DNA of 64,000 nt from Nitrincola lacisaponensis (GTDB taxonomy: Bacteria; Pseudomonadota; Gammaproteobacteria; Pseudomonadales; Balneatricaceae): assembly GCF_000691225.1 (NCBI RefSeq), contig NZ_JMSZ01000016.1:744001-808000 (forward strand), read 5' to 3'. Positions 40,170-49,445 of this stretch are shown here, in pieces (position 1 is the stretch's first letter; the number at the start of each line of letters is the position of its first letter). The position numbers were made by a program, and so were the translations under genes. A model generated the notes under the pieces. The model was given only the letters and a program-made list of their open reading frames with translations, ran no database searches and had not been told where the DNA came from.

Positions 40170-41143
40170 TTCATGTGGTTTTAGGGTTGATGTTACTAGG
40201 TACTGCTGTGATCTCCCTGCACACTGGATCGACTCAGGTCGCGGTACTGGCAGGCCTGGTTGAATGGCTGAGAGGACTGGAAACGGTTGATGCTATTGTC
40301 GTGGGCGATATACGTTTGCCACGTACATTGCTGGCGTTGACGGTCGGGGCTGCGTTGGGGTTAAGTGGTGCAGCATTGCAAGGACTGCTGCGCAACCCCC
40401 TGGCGGATCCAGGATTGACGGGGGCCAGTCAGGGTGCTGCGCTGGGTGCGGCAGCTGTGTTCTATTTAGGGCTGTTTCCAGTCGCAGGCGGGGCGGCACC
40501 TGCCATGGCAGGACTGTTGGGCGCAGGCCTGGCCATGCTGCTAATGTTGTTTTTGGCGGGCAGTGCACGCCAGAGTATGGTGATTATGGCCGGGTTGGCG
40601 ATTTCCACACTGACCGGAGCGCTGCTGGCGGCTGTACTCAATTTTGCGCCGAATCCTTATGCCATGCAGGAACTGGTGTTCTGGCTCCTGGGCTCTGTAT
40701 CTGAACGAGGCCTGGAGCATTTGCTGCTATTGTTGCCAGCCTTGCTGGTCGGAGGCGGTCTTATATTGAGCCAGCGGCGTTTGTTGCTGGGTTTAAGTTT
40801 AGGTGAGCAGGTGGCTGACAGCCTGGGGCTGTCCAGTCGTACGGGCAGCCGTCTGGTCGTGCTGGGAGCCGCGATTCTGGTTGGAACCGCTGTCTCGGTG
40901 GCAGGCGCTATCGGCTTCGTCGGATTGATTGTTCCTCATCTGGTACGTCCCTGGGTGGGGAATCGGCCTGATCGGGTACTGCTGCCATCAGCCCTGGCCG
41001 GTGCAACGCTGGTGTGTCTGGCGGATATACTCATTCGACTCTTGCCACCTGGTCCAGAGCTGAAGTTGGGTGTGCTGACGTCGTTGTTGGGAGCGCCGCT
41101 GTTTATCTGGCTGGTCTGGAAGGAGCGTCGTCGATGGCTGTGA
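40166..41143 (+). CDS. btuC: FecCD-family permease, BtuC-like
   Basis: A 325-residue permease with about ten membrane helices. RLPRTLLALTVGAALGLSGAALQGLLRNPLADP-type sequence is the family hallmark (seen as VGAALGLSGAALQGLLRNPL), and GFVGLIVPHLVRPWVG is the coupling segment that meets the ATPase. Overlaps its neighbours on both sides. Substrate assignment to B12 comes from context. Confidence 0.88.
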   Translation: MIHVVLGLMLLGTAVISLHTGSTQVAVLAGLVEWLRGLETVDAIVVGDIRLPRTLLALTVGAALGLSGAALQGLLRNPLADPGLTGASQGAALGAAAVFYLGLFPVAGGAAPAMAGLLGAGLAMLLMLFLAGSARQSMVIMAGLAISTLTGALLAAVLNFAPNPYAMQELVFWLLGSVSERGLEHLLLLLPALLVGGGLILSQRRLLLGLSLGEQVADSLGLSSRTGSRLVVLGAAILVGTAVSVAGAIGFVGLIVPHLVRPWVGNRPDRVLLPSALAGATLVCLADILIRLLPPGPELKLGVLTSLLGAPLFIWLVWKERRRWL

Positions 41144-41865
41144 TTAAAATGACCGACGTGTCGCTGGCGCACCGCCTGGCGCGTGTGAACCTGGATCTGC
41201 AGCCTGGTGAGGTGTTGGGCTTGATTGGTCCCAATGGTGCCGGTAAGACTTCTCTGTTGCACTGTTTCGCAGGTGTGGAGTCTTATACTGGGGAGATTCG
41301 TTTACTGGATGCCGCTTTGTCAGACTATTCCGGTGAGCAGCGTGCGCGCTTGATGGGGCTGTTACCGCAGCGTTGCCAGAGCGCCTGGTCGTTGAGTGTT
41401 GGTGATATTATTCGTCTGGGTCGTTTGCCCTGGCGGGATGACTGCCCGGAAAAAGTGTCTCAGGCAGCGCGGATGACCGGCGTCAATCAATGGCTGGATC
41501 ATCCGGTTGATCAGCTCTCCGGTGGTGAGCAGGCCAGAGTCTGGTTGGCGCGTGTACTGGCCGGTGAGCCCCGGGTGTTGTTGGCTGATGAACCACTGGC
41601 CAGCCTTGACCTGTATTATCAGTGCCATATCCTGACGTTGTTGCGTGATTATGCTCAGGGGGAACGTTCGGTTATGCTGTCCATGCATGATTTGTCGATG
41701 GCTGCACGCTATTGTGATCGTCTTTGCCTGCTGCATCAGGGTGAAGTCTTTGCACTGGGCTCGCCAGCAGAGGTGTTAACCCGGGAAAATCTGTTGGCTG
41801 TCTATCAGGTGCAGGTGCAGCTTGATCTGGCGGCTACGCCCCCGGTTGTTTCGGTAATAGGATAA
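41134..41865 (+). CDS. btuD: vitamin B12 ABC transporter ATPase, BtuD-like
   Basis: A 243-residue ATPase. Walker [13 protein letters not shown], signature QLSGGEQARVWLARVL, Walker B RVLLADEPLASLDLYYQ, and a switch histidine in LSMHDLSMAARYC. ATG at 41134 has AAGGAG upstream and overlaps the btuC end by ten bases. Completes btuFCD. Confidence 0.9.
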   Translation: MAVIKMTDVSLAHRLARVNLDLQPGEVLGLIGPNGAGKTSLLHCFAGVESYTGEIRLLDAALSDYSGEQRARLMGLLPQRCQSAWSLSVGDIIRLGRLPWRDDCPEKVSQAARMTGVNQWLDHPVDQLSGGEQARVWLARVLAGEPRVLLADEPLASLDLYYQCHILTLLRDYAQGERSVMLSMHDLSMAARYCDRLCLLHQGEVFALGSPAEVLTRENLLAVYQVQVQLDLAATPPVVSVIG

Positions 41866-41870
41866 ACGCC

Positions 41871-42431
41871 ATGCCTTTTAAGCCGTCGAAAGATCTGGAT
41901 GAGCTTTGCTACCCGTTTATACATGAAAACTCACCACTGTGTGACTACGAAGTCTTGACCGATGAGCTGTGTACGCTGCTCGGTATGGCCTGTTCAGCGA
42001 TGCCGGATCAGATGGCAGATATTGCCAAAGATCTGGCGGTATTACAGCCGCTGGCATTTCATGCCAACGGTTCTGTGCGAGGGCGTCTGGCGTTGACGGA
42101 AGCTGATCTGCAAGCGGTGAAGAGCTGTTTGCATCATTACAAGGCTGAGGTGGCAGAGCGGGTACAGGGATTTGTCTTGCCTCGTGGTACCTCTCCGGTC
42201 AATGAACTGCATCAGGCGCGTTCGGTCAGTAAAAAAGCGATTCGAGCGCTGGTGCGCCTGGATGACGCAGGCACATCGGTTCCGGAGATATTGCCCCGGT
42301 TTCTCAATCTGTGTTGCAACCTGTGCTTTGTGTTGACACAGGTTGTCAATCAGCGACGGGGTGTTGCAGAGCCAGCGTTTGTCAGTAAAAGTTATGCGTT
42401 GCCGCGTTCAACGTCACCTAAAGCGCCTTAA
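41871..42431 (+). CDS. diverged cob(I)alamin adenosyltransferase-like protein
   Basis: A 186-residue protein five bases after btuD. Its middle and C-terminal part aligns by eye with the PduO-type enzyme at 34499: FVLPRGTSPVNELHQARSVS against FILPGGSKAAATAHLARSVC, and FLNLCCNLCFVLTQVVN against YLNRLSDLLFVVARTLA. The N-terminal ATP motif (YTRxGDxGxT) is missing. The Arg/Glu set RRAE in the key helix has become KKAI. So the fold looks retained but ATP binding and catalysis are doubtful. A role in cobalamin binding or transfer next to the importer is an inference. Five cysteines (13, 24, 34, 41, 86) precede the core. Confidence 0.72.
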   Translation: MPFKPSKDLDELCYPFIHENSPLCDYEVLTDELCTLLGMACSAMPDQMADIAKDLAVLQPLAFHANGSVRGRLALTEADLQAVKSCLHHYKAEVAERVQGFVLPRGTSPVNELHQARSVSKKAIRALVRLDDAGTSVPEILPRFLNLCCNLCFVLTQVVNQRRGVAEPAFVSKSYALPRSTSPKAP

Positions 42432-43216
42432 TTGACCATCAGTTTACGTGCCGGTATGCAGATTTTCGGGTCAGGGGTAATGTCGGTATCCGGGTCCCGG
42501 TCCGGGTAGGGGAGTTGGCTTAAAATATGGCGCATGGCATTAAGCCTGGCTCGTTTTTTGTCATCTGACAGAATCACTGTCCAGGGTGCTTCCGGCGTGT
42601 CTGTGTGGCGGAACATGGCGTTTTTGGCATCCGTATAGGCATCCCATTTATCCAGTGATGCCAGGTCGATGGGTGACAGTTTCCACTGTTTGACCGGGTC
42701 CAGGCGGCGTGACTGGAAACGCCGGAACTGTTCGTCACGGCTGACCTCGAACCAGAGCTTGAATAAACGTATACCGCTGCGGACAAACATTTTCTCCAGC
42801 TCGGGGGTCTGACGCATGAACTCCAGATATTCTGATGGCGAGCAAAAGCCCATCACGCGCTCGACGCCTGCGCGGTTATACCAGGAGCGATCGAAAAGTG
42901 TCATTTCACCGGTGGTTGGGAGCTGTTTGACATAGCGTTGAAAATACCACTGTCCGCGCTCTACATCAGATGGTTTCTCCAGTGCAATTATGCGGGCATG
43001 CCGTGGGTTGAGGTGCTCCATAAAGCGCTTGATGGTGCCACCCTTGCCTGCAGCATCACGTCCTTCAAACACGATGACAATGCGTTGTCCGGTTTCACGC
43101 ATCCAGCTTTGCACTTTCAGCAGTTCAATCTGTAAAGCGCGCTTCTCTTGCTCATAGGGCTTGCGCTTCAGTTTGTCATCGTAGGGATAGGTGATTTCAT
43201 TCAGTGCATCGGTCAT
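42428..43216 (-). CDS. ppk2: polyphosphate kinase 2
   Basis: A 262-residue class I PPK2, which uses polyphosphate to phosphorylate nucleoside diphosphates. Walker A VFEGRDAAGKGGTIKRF, lid region YVKQLPTTGEMTLFDRSWYN and the SRRLDPVKQWKLSPIDLASL segment are complete. It overlaps the end of the convergent adenosyltransferase-like gene by four bases. Confidence 0.95.
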   Translation of the reverse strand: MTDALNEITYPYDDKLKRKPYEQEKRALQIELLKVQSWMRETGQRIVIVFEGRDAAGKGGTIKRFMEHLNPRHARIIALEKPSDVERGQWYFQRYVKQLPTTGEMTLFDRSWYNRAGVERVMGFCSPSEYLEFMRQTPELEKMFVRSGIRLFKLWFEVSRDEQFRRFQSRRLDPVKQWKLSPIDLASLDKWDAYTDAKNAMFRHTDTPEAPWTVILSDDKKRARLNAMRHILSQLPYPDRDPDTDITPDPKICIPARKLMVN

Positions 43217-43248
43217 CTGTCAGGCCAGCCAGGTGTGTTTAAGTCAGT

Positions 43249-44163
43249 TCAGTTTTCCCCCAGTTTAGCACGATGAGTCTGAACTGAAAGCTGTTTGATT
43301 TCCGTCAGTAACTGTTCATTCAGGGGCAGGTGGATGTTGAGCTGCTGAGCCTGTTGGCACAGGTAGCCGGTAATATAATCGATTTCGGTCGGGCGCTGAT
43401 TCAGCAGATCGGTCAGCATGGATGAGCGGTTTTGTGCAGTCTGTTCGGCGATGTGAACTACGCGATCTGCCAGTGACGTGTCGAAGAGTGACAGCCCCAG
43501 TGCCTGGGTGACCTGTTCGATTTCATGACACAACTGGAGCAGTACTGCCCGCCGTTGCGGATCAGAGACGAGTTCGCCATTGCGACACCGATAGCGTGCC
43601 GTCAGTGGATTGATCGCACAGTTGATTGCCAGTTTGCGCCACAGGCTGAGGTAAATATCGGCTGTTTCAGCAGGGGGCGGCGTCATTGTGTTCCAGCCCT
43701 TTGGCATGTTGGTCGGCGTATTTTGCAGTGGACCGATTTCAGTATGCCCTTCGGATACCTGAATCAAGGTGTTGGCATCGGGTCTCCAGACACCGGCGGT
43801 GGTCACGGCTGCCCAGATGCGCGCCTGGGGAAACGCCCGGCATACGGCTTCATGTTGACCCATGCCATTCTGGAGTAACACAATATCGGCATTGGGTTGA
43901 ACGCGTGAAGCAAGGCTGTCCAGTGCTGTCAGGGTATCCGGTGCTTTGGTTGCTATCAGCAAGTGGCTGATAGCGGTTGCCTGCGTTACAGGTTGCCAGG
44001 GCAGCAGATATGCCTGTGTGTCTTTACCCTTGTGCAGATGCAGTTGATAATAGTCTTCAGTTTGTGGCTGGCGAAGTAAAAGTTGCACGGTTGAGCCTGC
44101 TTGCTGCAAGCGTATTGCGAACAGGCTGCCAATCGCGCCCGCGCCCAGAATGTGCCATATCAT
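43249..44163 (-). CDS. panE: 2-dehydropantoate 2-reductase family protein
   Basis: A 304-residue ApbA/PanE reductase, expected to reduce ketopantoate to pantoate with NADPH in coenzyme A synthesis. The N-terminal HILGAGAIGSLFAIRLQQAG is the Rossmann motif, and WRKLAINCAINPLTARYRC holds the catalytic lysine. It is divergent from yajQ; paralogs with other substrates exist, so the exact substrate is likely but not certain. Confidence 0.88.
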   Translation of the reverse strand: MIWHILGAGAIGSLFAIRLQQAGSTVQLLLRQPQTEDYYQLHLHKGKDTQAYLLPWQPVTQATAISHLLIATKAPDTLTALDSLASRVQPNADIVLLQNGMGQHEAVCRAFPQARIWAAVTTAGVWRPDANTLIQVSEGHTEIGPLQNTPTNMPKGWNTMTPPPAETADIYLSLWRKLAINCAINPLTARYRCRNGELVSDPQRRAVLLQLCHEIEQVTQALGLSLFDTSLADRVVHIAEQTAQNRSSMLTDLLNQRPTEIDYITGYLCQQAQQLNIHLPLNEQLLTEIKQLSVQTHRAKLGEN

Positions 44164-44201
44164 GTCAAGCCTTATCCGTTAAAAATCACAGGAGTTATAG
44201 T

Positions 44202-44684
44202 ATGCCTTCATTTGACATCGTTTCCGAACTGGATTCGCATGAGGTGACCAATGCGGTCGATCAGGCGAACCGGGAGTTGCAGAGCCGTTATGACTTCAAG
44301 GGGGTTAAGGCAGAGTACGAACTCCAGGATGATACGGTCACCATGGTGGCAGAAGTGGACTTTCAGTTACAGCAAATGCTGGAGATTTTGCGTGGCAAGC
44401 TGACCGCTCGCAAGATTGATATTCGTTGTATGGAGGTCAAGAAGCCTGATCTGAGTGGTGTAAAAGCCAAACAGCAGGTGTTATTGCGTCAGGGGCTGGA
44501 TCAGGTGCTGTGCAAGAAAATTACCAAGTTGATCAAAGACAGCAAGCTGAAAGTGCAGAGTCAGATTCAGGGTGAGAAAGTGCGCGTAACGGGTAAAAAG
44601 CGTGATGATTTGCAGGATGTGATGGCGCTGTTACGTGAGTCGGATGTTGAGTTGCCACTGCAATACAATAACTTTCGCGATTGA
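44202..44684 (+). CDS. yajQ: YajQ-family nucleotide-binding protein
   Basis: A 160-residue DUF520 protein with two KH-like/ferredoxin halves. MPSFDIVSELDSHEVTNAVD and SRYDFKGVKAEYEL are near-invariant. Homologs bind RNA/nucleotides, and one in Xanthomonas binds cyclic di-GMP. GGAG precedes the ATG; a longer frame from 43977 overlaps panE and is not used. Confidence 0.95.
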   Translation: MPSFDIVSELDSHEVTNAVDQANRELQSRYDFKGVKAEYELQDDTVTMVAEVDFQLQQMLEILRGKLTARKIDIRCMEVKKPDLSGVKAKQQVLLRQGLDQVLCKKITKLIKDSKLKVQSQIQGEKVRVTGKKRDDLQDVMALLRESDVELPLQYNNFRD

Positions 44685-44694
44685 GTCTGATACT

Positions 44695-44730
44695 GGCCGG
44701 AGATGCAGACAGCTTCTGCACCCCGGCCTT
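44695..44730. terminator. bidirectional terminator between yajQ and an SDR gene
   Basis: GGCCGG (44695-44700) pairs with CCGGCC (44723-44728), and TGCAGA (44704-44709) pairs inside with TCTGCA (44715-44720). Convergent stops lie on both sides. Confidence 0.72.
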
Positions 44731-44736
44731 CAAAGA

Positions 44737-45498
44737 TCAGATGCGCAGACCGCCATCCACTTCGAAGCAACGACCATTCACATAGTCATTTTCCAGAATA
44801 AAGCTGACTGTTGATGCAATTTCTTCAGGCTTGCCCAAACGTTTGGCCGGGATGCCTGCTGCAATCTTCTCCAGTGCTTCCGGCTTCATGCTCATCACCA
44901 TTTCGGTGCCAATGTAGCCCGGAGCGATAGAGGCAGCACGGATACCATAACGAGACAGCTCTTTCGCCCAGGTCACCGCCATGGCTTGTACACCTGCTTT
45001 GGTAGCGGTGTAGTTGGTCTGCCCCATATTGCCTGAACGTGAAACAGATGAAATGTTGATGATGCAGCCAGGTACGCCCAGCTCAATCATTTTGATGGCT
45101 GCTTCACGACCACACAGGAAAGTACCGGTCAGGTTGACATCCATCACCAGATTCCACTGATCCATGCTCATCTTGCTGACCACCTGGCCATCTTTGACTT
45201 TGATGAACAGGCCGTCACGGGTGATGCCGGCATTATTGACCAGACCATGAAGGCTTCCGAAGTCGGCAACAACATCATTAAAGAGTTTTTCAACATCTGC
45301 TTCAACGGCAACGTTGCAGATGTAACCACGGGCTTCCGTACCGAGTTCCTGACACAGTGCAATCGTGTCATCGAGATCCTGTTGATTCAAATCAGCCAGT
45401 GCCAGCTTGGCGCCTTTAGCCGCCAGTTCCAGTGCCATGGCACGACCCAGGCCGCGTCCGCCGCCAGTGACGACGACTACTTTATCCTTCAGATCCAT
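44737..45498 (-). CDS. short-chain dehydrogenase/reductase, FabG-like
   Basis: A 253-residue SDR. Cofactor motif [21 protein letters not shown] in [11 protein letters not shown], and active-site Ser and Tyr-x-x-x-Lys in [20 protein letters not shown] are present. Likely NADP-linked 3-oxoacyl-(ACP or CoA) reduction. It stands alone and not in a fab operon, so the exact substrate is open. Confidence 0.88.
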   Translation of the reverse strand: MDLKDKVVVVTGGGRGLGRAMALELAAKGAKLALADLNQQDLDDTIALCQELGTEARGYICNVAVEADVEKLFNDVVADFGSLHGLVNNAGITRDGLFIKVKDGQVVSKMSMDQWNLVMDVNLTGTFLCGREAAIKMIELGVPGCIINISSVSRSGNMGQTNYTATKAGVQAMAVTWAKELSRYGIRAASIAPGYIGTEMVMSMKPEALEKIAAGIPAKRLGKPEEIASTVSFILENDYVNGRCFEVDGGLRI

Positions 45499-45605
45499 AC
45501 GTTAATACCTTGTTGTTTGTTGATCGTTTTCTATTGTGCGCTGCAATATACTGCAGTGCAACAAATATTCCGTTATAAAAAAATAAGCGTAACTGATGCA
45601 TGTAG

Positions 45606-45625
45606 AATAAGGGAAAACCCTTATT
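45606..45625. other. perfect hairpin upstream of fxsA
   Basis: AATAAGGG and CCCTTATT flank AAAA, an eight-base-pair palindromic hairpin 80 bases before the fxsA start, in the 207-base gap between the divergent SDR and fxsA genes. It is not the CIRCE element. It may be an operator or a leader structure; nothing else definite is seen in the gap. Confidence 0.45.
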
Positions 45626-45705
45626 ATGAAAAGATGCAATTGAGCGATATCTTGCGTGTATTGTGCGAATGTGATCCCATGATCGGCTAATCAGAGAGGA
45701 TTGTT

Positions 45706-46185
45706 ATGCCAATTATCTTTTTACTCTTCATTATTGTGCCGATCATTGAAATCACCCTGTTGATCAATGTAGGTCAGTGGATCGGTGTCTGGTATACCGT
45801 TGGGTTGGTGCTTTTATCTGCATTTATTGGTGTCAATATGTTGCGGATACAGAGTCTGGGCACCCTGATGCGTGCCCGCCAGCGGATGGAGCAGGGTGAA
45901 ATTCCGGGTCGCGAAATGGGCGAAGGTATTGTCCTGGCGGTTGGTGGTGCATTATTGGTAACCCCCGGGTTTGTGACCGATGTGATCGGGTTTTGTTGTC
46001 TGATTCCCTACACCCGTCGAGCGTTGGTCAGTATTCTCAGTCAGCGCTTTACGGTCATTGCCATGCGTCAGGGCGGCATGCCCGGCGGTGATCCTGCCGA
46101 TGGTTTTCAGTCTCACCAGGATCATGTACATCGGCCGTCGCGAGAGGGTGATGTCATTGATGGTGAGTACACACGCAAAGATTGA
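45706..46185 (+). CDS. fxsA: FxsA-family membrane protein
   Basis: A 159-residue inner membrane protein with four hydrophobic segments (about 2-18, 26-42, 73-90, 95-110). MPIIFLLFIIVPIIEITLLI and GGALLVTPGFVTDVIGFCCL are the family pattern. E. coli FxsA overproduction blocks F exclusion of phage T7; the normal role is unclear. Lying just upstream of groES is a common arrangement in gammaproteobacteria. AGAGAGG precedes the ATG. Confidence 0.92.
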   Translation: MPIIFLLFIIVPIIEITLLINVGQWIGVWYTVGLVLLSAFIGVNMLRIQSLGTLMRARQRMEQGEIPGREMGEGIVLAVGGALLVTPGFVTDVIGFCCLIPYTRRALVSILSQRFTVIAMRQGGMPGGDPADGFQSHQDHVHRPSREGDVIDGEYTRKD

Positions 46186-46204
46186 ATTTTTTTTCATGCC
46201 GGAT

Positions 46205-46233
46205 GTTGAAATCCTGTTGTACCCACCCCACAT
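46205..46233 (+). promoter_or_regulatory. sigma-32 heat-shock promoter of groESL
   Basis: GTTGAAA at 46205-46211, a 14-base spacer, then CCCCACAT at 46226-46233. This closely matches the sigma-32 consensus CTTGAAA/CCCCATNT, about 85 bases before groES. Confidence 0.8.
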
Positions 46234-46316
46234 ACGGGACAGGCGTCGGAACCCGCTGATGGGGCCGATGTAATTAACTTGATCAATCTGTTCCTAGATA
46301 CCAGGAGAAAAACCAG

Positions 46317-46610
46317 ATGAATATTCGTCCACTTCACGACCGTGTCGTTGTACGTCGCAGCGAAGAGGAAAAAACCACTGCAGGCGGTATCGTTCTGCCG
46401 GGTTCCGCTGCTGAAAAACCTAACCGTGGTGAAGTTGTTGCTGTCGGCCCTGGCCGCACCTTGAATAGCGGTGAAGTTCAGGTACCTTCTGTCAAAGTGG
46501 GTGACAAGGTTCTGTTTGGTCAGTATGCCGGCTCCAATGTTGTCAAAGTGGATGGCGAAGAGCTGATGATCATGCAGGAAAGCGAAATTTTTGCGGTGAT
46601 CGAAGGCTGA
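46317..46610 (+). CDS. groES: co-chaperonin GroES
   Basis: A 97-residue co-chaperonin that caps Gro[22 protein letters not shown], the mobile loop [19 protein letters not shown] and the C-terminal DGEELMIM are typical. AGGAGA lies before the ATG. Forms an operon with groEL under the sigma-32 promoter. Confidence 0.98.
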   Translation: MNIRPLHDRVVVRRSEEEKTTAGGIVLPGSAAEKPNRGEVVAVGPGRTLNSGEVQVPSVKVGDKVLFGQYAGSNVVKVDGEELMIMQESEIFAVIEG

Positions 46611-46671
46611 ATCAGTCGCCTTTGCGATCAACGAATTTATCTGTAACAGACTAATTGAACAGGATTTATAA

Positions 46672-48318
<1,647 letters not shown>

Positions 48319-48349
48319 GACATCATCCGGCCAGTCCCTGACTGACCTG

Positions 48350-48405
48350 AACCCCGTTGTTTGCCAGCCGTGCCCTGAGGTAAGCTGACAGACAACGGGG
48401 TTTTT
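48350..48405 (+). terminator. rho-independent terminator of groESL
   Basis: AACCCCGTTGT (48350-48360) pairs perfectly with ACAACGGGGTT (48392-48402), followed by TTTTTGTGTT. The 31-base loop is long for a terminator, but the stem and T-run are strong. Confidence 0.82.
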
Positions 48406-48448
48406 GTGTTATATAGCCTATTGATTAACAGTGTTGGGTTAACAGACC

Positions 48449-49378
48449 ATGAGTGACAAACTGGAGCCAAGATTCAATCCGGACAGCATACGGGAGAGTG
48501 TGCGTAATCCATTGCAGAATCAGGATGATGACCTGGATGATCATTATGAGGTTGTACAGGCCAGGCCAGCAGGCAGCGGCATTTTGCTGAATCTGGTGTT
48601 ACTGATTCTGGTGCTGGCGCTGGGCGGAATGGGGTGGTTGCTGCTGGAGCAGCGTCAGGCACTGGCAACTGCGGAGCAGCGTCTGCAGCATCTGGAATCC
48701 GGGCTGAATATCGGCCTGGAAACACAGGCTGCATCAGAAACATCGCTTCAGGATGAGGTAAGTCGGGTACAGTCGGAGCAGCAGGCTGCACAACAGGCCT
48801 TGACTGCTGAGTTGGCTCAGTTGAAAACCCGCGTGGAAGAAGAATCGCGTCAACGTCAGGCGTTACAGCAACAGCTTGAGCAGCGTGCATCAACAACGGC
48901 GTTGCAGCAGTATCAGTCTGAGGTGGAAGCCCTGCAAGGCAGCGTTAAACAGTTGAGTGACCAGTTGGCCGCTGTGAAGCAGGAGCTGGCGCAGCGTGAG
49001 GCCAGTGTCAGTGGCGATGCGTTTACCGAACAGGTGGGTGGTTTGACACAGAGACTGGAACGCCTGCAGACACAGCAGCAGCAGCAGCAGCAGGCGGTAA
49101 CGCAGCTGACTGAACGAGTGGCTCAGGCACAGCGTCAGTCACAGTCGCTGGAGTCAGCGTTGTCCAGTCAGGTGCAGCGATTGCAATCCGAGCTGGAAGC
49201 GCTTTCGCGTTCAGTACCGGAAGCCGGTGCCCCTGCCTCAGAGTTGGCCGTTATTGAGATAGGGATGGCTGAATTGCAGGAAGATATTCGTGCCATTAAT
49301 AATGCCCGTCAGTTGATTAACCGGGATTTACTGCAACTTCGTGAACAAGTCAGTCGTTTACAGTTGATGCTTAACTGA
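48449..49378 (+). CDS. membrane-anchored coiled-coil protein of unknown function
   Basis: A 309-residue protein I do not recognise. A cytoplasmic N-terminus of about 45 residues precedes one membrane helix (about 48-68, ILLNLVLLILVLALGGMGWL). Then comes a long glutamine-rich coiled coil, with a run of seven glutamines at about residue 209, and a further helical segment to the end. The helix orientation suggests the coiled coil is periplasmic. It lies between groEL and trhP with its own terminator. It could help organise the cell envelope, as other one-helix coiled-coil proteins do, but nothing in the sequence proves it. Confidence 0.8.
   Translation: MSDKLEPRFNPDSIRESVRNPLQNQDDDLDDHYEVVQARPAGSGILLNLVLLILVLALGGMGWLLLEQRQALATAEQRLQHLESGLNIGLETQAASETSLQDEVSRVQSEQQAAQQALTAELAQLKTRVEEESRQRQALQQQLEQRASTTALQQYQSEVEALQGSVKQLSDQLAAVKQELAQREASVSGDAFTEQVGGLTQRLERLQTQQQQQQQAVTQLTERVAQAQRQSQSLESALSSQVQRLQSELEALSRSVPEAGAPASELAVIEIGMAELQEDIRAINNARQLINRDLLQLREQVSRLQLMLN
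49073..49093 (+). repeat. seven-copy CAG trinucleotide tract
   Basis: Seven consecutive in-frame CAG codons encode the polyglutamine run of the coiled-coil gene. The unit length preserves frame, so slippage would change length rather than switch the gene off. Confidence 0.85.
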
Positions 49379-49389
49379 GCAGTCGGATT

Positions 49390-49430
49390 GCCATTGTGGC
49401 GCAAAATCGGCACAATGGCGCGCTTGTTTT
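49390..49430 (+). terminator. terminator after the coiled-coil gene
   Basis: GCCATTGTG (49390-49398) pairs with CACAATGGC (49411-49419), followed by GCGCTTGTTTT, a partial T-run ending just before the trhP ribosome binding site. Confidence 0.6.
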
Positions 49431-49445
49431 CGGAGTAGAGTGACC

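Noticed and set aside
43977-44201. N-terminal extension of yajQ
   Set aside because: It overlaps panE on the other strand and lacks family similarity; GGAG precedes the ATG at 44202.
45651-45680. possible sigma-32 promoter before fxsA (CTTGCG ... CCCAT)
   Set aside because: The spacer is about 18 bases, too long, and the -35 is poor; the clear sigma-32 site is the one before groES.
49073-49093. CAG tract as a phase-variation switch
   Set aside because: The unit is three bases, so slippage cannot shift the frame.
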